The translations under genes were made by a program, and so were the position numbers. A model generated the notes under the pieces. It saw only the letters and a list, made by a program, of their open reading frames with translations, was not told where the DNA came from and made no database searches. Of a DNA stretch of 64,000 bases, positions 58,941 through 64,000 are shown piece by piece. The stretch lies in NCBI GenBank assembly GCA_913778275.1, contig CAJYWN010000003.1, positions 1 to 64,000 on the forward strand. Direction: 5' to 3'. The DNA is from an uncultured Chryseobacterium sp. (GTDB lineage: Bacteria > Bacteroidota > Bacteroidia > Flavobacteriales > Weeksellaceae). Position 1 is the first letter of the stretch; each line of letters opens with the position of its first letter.

Positions 58941-61900
58941 ATGTTTAAGAAATTCATCCGCAGACCTGTTCTGTCAATCGTAATCTCTTTGATTATCGTA
59001 TTTATGGGGATTTTATCTTTGGTAAAATTACCCATAACACAATTTCCGTCCATTTCACCTCCGAAAGTAAACATCACTGCAGAATATCCCGGTGCCAACA
59101 ACGAATTGCTGATTAAATCCGTAGTAATTCCTTTGGAAAGAGGACTGAATGGCGTACCGGGAATGAAGTACATGACTTCCGATGCCGGAAACGATGGGGA
59201 AGCCTCCATTCAGGTAGTATTCGATCTGGGAACCGACCCGAACGTTGCTGCCGTAAATGTTCAGAACCGTGTATCTTCAGTGGTAAACAAACTTCCGCCT
59301 CTGGTAGTGCGGGAAGGGGTTAAAATTACCCGTGAAGAACCTAATATGTTGATGTATATCAACTTGTACAGTGATGATCCGAAAGCCGACCAGAAATTCC
59401 TTTTCAACTATGCGGATATTAACGTAATGTCCGAATTGAGAAGGGTGAGCGGTGTTGGGTTCGCAGATATCCTCGGAACCAGAGAGTATGCCATGCGTAT
59501 CTGGCTGAAGCCTGACCGGTTAACAGCGTACAGCATTTCAGCAGACGAGGTCATGGAAGCTTTGAACCAGCAAAGTTTGGAAGCTTCTCCGGGAAAAACA
59601 GGAGAAAGTTCCGGTAAAAGATCGCAGTCCTTTGAATATATCTTAAAATATCCGGGTCGTTTTAATAATGAAAAAGATTATGGAAATATTATTCTTAAAG
59701 CTAAGCCAGACGGAGAATTTATCAGATTGAAAGATGTTGCAGATATTGAATTCGGGTCTTCCATGTATGATATTTACTCTACATTGAATGGGAAGCCTTC
59801 TGCAGCAATTACGGTAAAGCAATCCTACGGTTCCAACGCCAGTGACGTTATCAAAAATGTAAAATCTCTGATGGCAGAACTGCAGAAAACAACCTTTCCG
59901 AAAGGAATGCATTATGACATCAGTTATGACGTGTCAAAATTCCTCGATGCTTCTATTGAAAAAGTAGTTCACACGCTTTTTGAAGCCTTTATTTTGGTGG
60001 CTATCGTGGTATTCTTATTCCTGGGAGACTGGCGTTCAACCTTAATTCCTGCTTTAGCGGTTCCGGTGTCTTTGGTAGGAACATTTGCCGTCATGTCAGC
60101 CTTTGGAATTACATTAAATATGATCTCACTCTTTGCCCTCGTAATGGCGATCGGGGTGGTTGTTGATGACGCGATTGTAGTGATTGAAGCAGTTCATGCC
60201 AAAATGGAAGAGAAGCATTTGTCGCCGTTAAAAGCAACGGAAGAAGCAATGCATGAAATCAGCGGGGCAATTATCGCGATTACGCTGGTAATGGCTTCCG
60301 TATTTATTCCGATTGCCTTCATGTCCGGACCGGTTGGTGTATTCTATCGTCAGTTCTCCATTACAATGGCTTCTGCGATTATCCTTTCGGGAGTTGTGGC
60401 TTTAACATTAACTCCGGCTTTATGTGCTTTAATCTTAAAAAACAACCACGGAAAAGCCAAAAGAAGAACCCCGGTTACGATTTTCCTTGATAAATTCAAC
60501 GGATTATTCAATAAAGGAGCGAATAAATATGAAGGGATGCTTAACAAAACGGTGAAGAAAAAAACAATTACTTTACCTTTATTATTAGCATTTTGCGCCT
60601 GTACATTCTTCCTTAGTAACTCACTGCCTTCAGGCTTTATTCCCGCGGAAGATCAGGGGATGATCTATGCAATTATTCAGACACCACCAGGTTCTACACT
60701 CGAAAGAACCAACCAGATAGCCAAAGAGTTATTGAGAGAATCTGAAGATATTGATGGGGTACAGTCTGTTTCTTCACTGGCAGGTTATGAAATTCTTACA
60801 GAAGGTACCGGTTCCAATTCCGGAACTTGTCTGATCAACCTTAAAAGCTGGGAAGACCGTAAAGAATCTGCTTCGGAAATCATAGAAAAGCTGGAAGAAA
60901 AAGCGAAAAATATTCCGGGTGCCAATATAGAATTCTTCCAACCGCCATCCATTCCGGGATATGGTGCAGCAGGTGGTTTCGAGCTGCGTCTGCTGGATAA
61001 AGCAGGAAGCGGGGATTATCATAAAATGGAGCAGGTAAGTAATGATTTCGTAAAAGAGCTGAAAAAACGACCTGAGCTGGGATCTGCATTCACCTTTTAT
61101 TCTGCGAGTTTCCCTCAGTATATGTTGAGAGTGGATAACGACCTTGCCGAGCAAAAAGGAGTAACGATAGAAAACGCAATGGATAATTTATCAACATTGA
61201 TTGGTTCCAATTATGAGACAAGTTTCATCCGTTTCGACAGACCTTATAAAGTAATCGTTCAGGCCGGACCACAATATCGGGCATTGCCAAGTGATTTATT
61301 AAAGCTTTACGTGAAAAACGATAAAGATCAGATGGTTCCGTATTCAGATTTTATGCATTTGGAAAAAGTATATGGTCTTTCGGAAATTACCCGACATAAT
61401 ATGTATAATTCTGCCGAGGTAAGCGGTACTCCTGCTCCGGGGTACAGTTCAGGACAGGCCATTGCAGCTATAAAAGAAGTTGCTGATAAAACACTTCCGA
61501 GAGGATTTGGAATCGACTGGGCAGGTATTTCCAAAGACGAGGTAAGCCGCGGAAACGAAGCAATTTTCATATTCCTTGTGTGTTTAGGTTTCGTTTACCT
61601 GATTCTTTCGGCTCAGTATGAAAGTTTCATTCTTCCGCTGCCGGTAATTTTATCATTGCCTACAGGTATTTTCGGGGCGTTTTTATGTCTTAAATTATTG
61701 GGATTGGAGAACAATATCTATGCTCAGGTTGCAATGGTTATGCTGATTGGCCTCTTGGGTAAAAATGCCGTATTGATCGTTGAATTTGCCGTTCAGAAGA
61801 AGGCAGAGGAAGGAATTCCGGTGGCACAGGCAGCAATTGAAGGAGCGGCAATCCGTTTCCGTCCGATCTTAATGACCTCTTTTGCATTTATCGCAGGTCT

Positions 61901-62135
61901 GATTCCTTTGGTAATGGCAACAGGTCCGGGAGCAATTGGAAACCGTACCATCGGTACAGCTGCAGCAGGGGGGATGCTCATCGGAACTGTTTTCGGGTTG
62001 ATGATTATTCCGGGATTATATTACATTTTCGGAACGATTGCAGAAAAGTCGAGACTGGCAAGATATGAAGAGGAGAATCCTTTAACAGAACAAACAGAAC
62101 CGTATCAACACGATGACAAACATGAAGATTTATAA
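58941..62135 (+). CDS. RND efflux permease, HAE1 family
   Basis: The 1064-residue inner-membrane pump drives drug or bile-like compound export with protons. It is full length, with N-terminal FIRRPVLSIVISLIIVFMGI, two six-helix blocks and large periplasmic loops. The proton relay is present in TM4: MAIGVVVDDAIVVIEAVHAK (two Asp), and TM10 has GLLGKNAVLIVEFAVQKK with its Lys. The porter loop motif LPPLVVREGVKI is typical. Substrates are unknown. It overlaps the outer-membrane gene by 14 bp. Confidence 0.97.
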   Translation: MFKKFIRRPVLSIVISLIIVFMGILSLVKLPITQFPSISPPKVNITAEYPGANNELLIKSVVIPLERGLNGVPGMKYMTSDAGNDGEASIQVVFDLGTDPNVAAVNVQNRVSSVVNKLPPLVVREGVKITREEPNMLMYINLYSDDPKADQKFLFNYADINVMSELRRVSGVGFADILGTREYAMRIWLKPDRLTAYSISADEVMEALNQQSLEASPGKTGESSGKRSQSFEYILKYPGRFNNEKDYGNIILKAKPDGEFIRLKDVADIEFGSSMYDIYSTLNGKPSAAITVKQSYGSNASDVIKNVKSLMAELQKTTFPKGMHYDISYDVSKFLDASIEKVVHTLFEAFILVAIVVFLFLGDWRSTLIPALAVPVSLVGTFAVMSAFGITLNMISLFALVMAIGVVVDDAIVVIEAVHAKMEEKHLSPLKATEEAMHEISGAIIAITLVMASVFIPIAFMSGPVGVFYRQFSITMASAIILSGVVALTLTPALCALILKNNHGKAKRRTPVTIFLDKFNGLFNKGANKYEGMLNKTVKKKTITLPLLLAFCACTFFLSNSLPSGFIPAEDQGMIYAIIQTPPGSTLERTNQIAKELLRESEDIDGVQSVSSLAGYEILTEGTGSNSGTCLINLKSWEDRKESASEIIEKLEEKAKNIPGANIEFFQPPSIPGYGAAGGFELRLLDKAGSGDYHKMEQVSNDFVKELKKRPELGSAFTFYSASFPQYMLRVDNDLAEQKGVTIENAMDNLSTLIGSNYETSFIRFDRPYKVIVQAGPQYRALPSDLLKLYVKNDKDQMVPYSDFMHLEKVYGLSEITRHNMYNSAEVSGTPAPGYSSGQAIAAIKEVADKTLPRGFGIDWAGISKDEVSRGNEAIFIFLVCLGFVYLILSAQYESFILPLPVILSLPTGIFGAFLCLKLLGLENNIYAQVAMVMLIGLLGKNAVLIVEFAVQKKAEEGIPVAQAAIEGAAIRFRPILMTSFAFIAGLIPLVMATGPGAIGNRTIGTAAAGGMLIGTVFGLMIIPGLYYIFGTIAEKSRLARYEEENPLTEQTEPYQHDDKHEDL

Positions 62136-63561
62136 TAAATATATAGCAGCCATTGCCTTATCGCTTGTTTTAGCAGGCTGTAAGGCACCTATGGCGACCG
62201 TTGTAAAAGACGAAGTAAAAGAAAATATTCCTCAGAATTTTAATCAGGAGGAGGGAGATGCCAACAATAACAGCGGGACAACCCCGTGGAGACAGTTTTT
62301 TACGGATCCCAATTTAGTAGCGTTAATTGAAACGGCTTTAAAAAACAATCAGGAGCTGATGATCACTTTGCAGGAAATTGAAATCGCAAAGAGTGGAGTT
62401 TTAGCTAAAAAAGGAAGATTAACGCCAACTGTTTCTGCAGGTATCGGAGCAGGAGTAAGTAAAGTAGGACGCTATACCAGCGAAGGAGCCGGAGATGCTT
62501 CCACTGAAATTGAGCCTGGAAAGGAAGTTCCGGATCCCCTGGGTAATTTTGAAGGAGGTCTGATGGCCAACTGGGAAGTGGATATCTGGAAAAAATTAAG
62601 AACAGAAAAAGAGTCTGCCATAGCGCATTATCTTTCAACGGTAGAAGGAAAGAACTTTGTGCTTTCGAATTTGATTGAAGAAGTTGCCGACAATTATTAT
62701 GAGCTATTGGCATTGGACAACCAGCTTAATATCATTCAGCAGTACACGAAGCTTCAGGAGAAAGCTTTGGAGATTTCAAAAATTCAGAAAGAAGCAGCTG
62801 CGGCTACAGAATTGGCGGTTAAAAAGTTTGAGGCAGAGCTGGCGAAATCCAAAGCGACGGAGTATACCATCCGACAGCAGATTACCGAAAAAGAAAATGA
62901 GATCAATGCTTTATGTGGAAGATATCCACAAACTATTGTACGCTCAAAAGGTGATTTTATGTCTATGATTCCACAGACGGTTTATACGGGAATTCCGTCT
63001 CAGCTTTTGGCAAACCGTCCCGATATTAAACAGGCAGAACTGGAACTGAAAGCTGCAAAACTGGATGTTGAAGCGGCAAGAAAAGAATTTTATCCGACTC
63101 TGGAAATTTCTGCAACATTAGGGCTGGAAGCATTTAAGCCTTCTTACCTTGTAAAGTTACCGGAATCAATGGCTGCAAGTCTTGTGGGTGAACTGGCAGG
63201 TCCGCTTATTAACAAAAGCGCGATCAAAGCCAATTTCCAGACTGCTGATGCACGGCAGATTCAGTCTTTGTATGAATATGACAAAACCATTCTGAATGCC
63301 TATCTGGATGTTGCCAATTTAATGTCTAAAGTAAAAAATATAGATCAGTATTATAAGCTAAAGTCTGATGAAACCAAGGCTTTAGAACAATCAATAGATA
63401 TTGCTAATCAGCTGTTCAGGAACTCAAGGGCAGATTATCTGGAAGTTCTTCTCAATCAGAGAGACGCTCTTGATGCCAAAATGGAGCTGGTGGAAGCTAA
63501 ACAAAAACAGCTGAGTACGGTTGTGGATATTTATAAGAGCTTAGGCGGAGGCTGGAAGTAA
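62122..63561 (+). CDS. TolC-like outer membrane efflux lipoprotein
   Basis: The 479-residue channel belongs to the NodT/OprM subgroup with a lipid anchor (LVLAGC, Cys20). It shows the TolC repeat pattern: WRQFFTDPNLVALIETALKN, AWEVDIW-type MANWEVDIWKKLRTEKES, and the second repeat ANRPDIKQAELELKAAKLDV. The frame is open from 62113, but the ATG at 62122 (MKIYNKYIAA) starts the lipoprotein signal directly. It is the last gene of the tripartite efflux operon and is closed by a terminator at 63587-63622. Confidence 0.93.
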   Translation: MKIYNKYIAAIALSLVLAGCKAPMATVVKDEVKENIPQNFNQEEGDANNNSGTTPWRQFFTDPNLVALIETALKNNQELMITLQEIEIAKSGVLAKKGRLTPTVSAGIGAGVSKVGRYTSEGAGDASTEIEPGKEVPDPLGNFEGGLMANWEVDIWKKLRTEKESAIAHYLSTVEGKNFVLSNLIEEVADNYYELLALDNQLNIIQQYTKLQEKALEISKIQKEAAAATELAVKKFEAELAKSKATEYTIRQQITEKENEINALCGRYPQTIVRSKGDFMSMIPQTVYTGIPSQLLANRPDIKQAELELKAAKLDVEAARKEFYPTLEISATLGLEAFKPSYLVKLPESMAASLVGELAGPLINKSAIKANFQTADARQIQSLYEYDKTILNAYLDVANLMSKVKNIDQYYKLKSDETKALEQSIDIANQLFRNSRADYLEVLLNQRDALDAKMELVEAKQKQLSTVVDIYKSLGGGWK

Positions 63562-63586
63562 TTATAAATCCTTAATGTTTTAAAAA

Positions 63587-63622
63587 GAAAAGAGACTGCC
63601 CGAAAGGGATCAGTCTCTTTTC
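63587..63622 (+). terminator. Terminator after the efflux operon
   Basis: GAAAAGAGACTG pairs exactly with CAGTCTCTTTTC; the loop contains a further CCC-GAAA-GGG stem. Confidence 0.8.
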
Positions 63623-64000
63623 GATTAAAACTGAAACTTCAATAAAAAGATTCATTAAGAAACTTTTCGCTAATTTATCTGCAGATAAGAAGCAGCTAAA
63701 TTATCCGGCTAGTTTTTATAAGAAATGGTATTAGTTTTTTAAAAATTTAATTTTAAAAACCACCCTCCCTCAAAAGTAATTTGCCTGTTAAGGAAGGTGG
63801 TAAGATTATTGAATCATCATGTTTTCCGGTTATTGGCTTTCACCCTTACGTGCGTATTATAGTTTTTAGTTAATTAGTTTTTTGTGAAGTGTAATATTCT
63901 TTTATTTCTTTTGATATTTCTGAGTTCAAAATTATCAGGTTGAATCCGGATATAAAAACAATTGTTGTCTTTATTCGTAAATTATGACGTATTTATTCAT
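63623..64000. other. Gene-free right edge
   Basis: No credible reading frame is visible up to the window edge. ACCACC (63759-63764) and GGTGGT (63796-63801) form a small inverted repeat with partial extension (TCC/GGA). It may be a terminator or hairpin of an element cut by the window. Confidence 0.5.

Noticed and set aside
1..64000. CRISPR arrays, IS elements, prophage or rRNA
   Set aside because: No regularly spaced direct repeats, transposase, integrase, phage gene or rRNA segment was seen.

Overview
The window looks like chromosome from a flavobacterium of the Chryseobacterium type (Bacteroidota, Weeksellaceae). The sequence evidence is the AT-rich composition, start codons with little Shine-Dalgarno signal, promoters of the Bacteroidota type (TAnnTTTG at -7, sometimes TTG at -33), a complete gldKLMN type IX secretion (T9SS) cluster, PorZ, a T9SS type B substrate, DUF4270 and POT-rich peptide uptake. 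The genus is inferred from overall resemblance, not from a marker gene. I see no phage, IS element, CRISPR array or rRNA. Position 1 begins in a poly-C run that is probably a broken hairpin at a contig edge.

Layout. 0.1-4 kb: catalase-like haem protein (-), FKBP isomerase, a lipoprotein, and a YwnA/YwnB-like pair (Rrf2 repressor plus NAD(P)-binding protein) that share a palindrome. 4-14 kb: M23 peptidase (-), gpsA, mqo, small unknown genes, two acetyl-/SDR-type enzymes and a GH63-like glucosidase. 13.6-18.3 kb (-): a compact operon of a 5'-nucleotidase split into two genes, porZ and recO. 18.4-24.5 kb: dapA, a GNAT, an AraC regulator followed by a receiver-like protein with Asn at the phospho-site, a gene-free stretch that looks like a non-coding transcript, recG and a thioredoxin. 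24.5-29.8 kb (-): three tandem POT peptide transporters, each with its own terminator. 29.8-36.2 kb: RelE/ParE toxin-antitoxin pair, DPP-IV-like S9 peptidase, small stress-type genes, alpha-glucan phosphorylase homologue, orphan PD-(D/E)XK-like protein.

36.3-45.5 kb: T9SS type B surface protein, DUF1572 protein, mtaB, FMN-type glutamate synthase domain protein, FKBP-like lipoprotein, S4 protein, aroK, a Lys-Leu-Lys tRNA cassette and panC. 45.6-54.8 kb: a short GT5 'glycogen synthase' domain protein, DUF4270 lipoprotein, glmS, then gldK-gldL-gldM-gldN. 54.8-64 kb: an FAD oxidoreductase starting four bases after a terminator, SemiSWEET transporter, lipoprotein, a 557-bp gene-free region with a palindrome, a small membrane protein and a three-gene RND efflux operon.

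How the genes fit together. Envelope and secretion dominate: gldKLMN form the T9SS ring and motor, PorZ belongs to the attachment/A-LPS side, and the 36.3-kb protein is a cargo. Oligopeptides released by S9 peptidases could enter through the three POT carriers. GlmS, DapA and AroK feed cell wall and aromatic precursors. The most interesting points are the candidate RNA at 21.35-21.84 kb beside the HMA-like/AraC and pseudo-receiver genes, two glycogen-enzyme homologues that lack expected key residues, the repeated operator at the Rrf2 locus, and the terminator placed directly in front of an oxidoreductase gene. I did not find a clearly new multi-gene defence or metabolic system.
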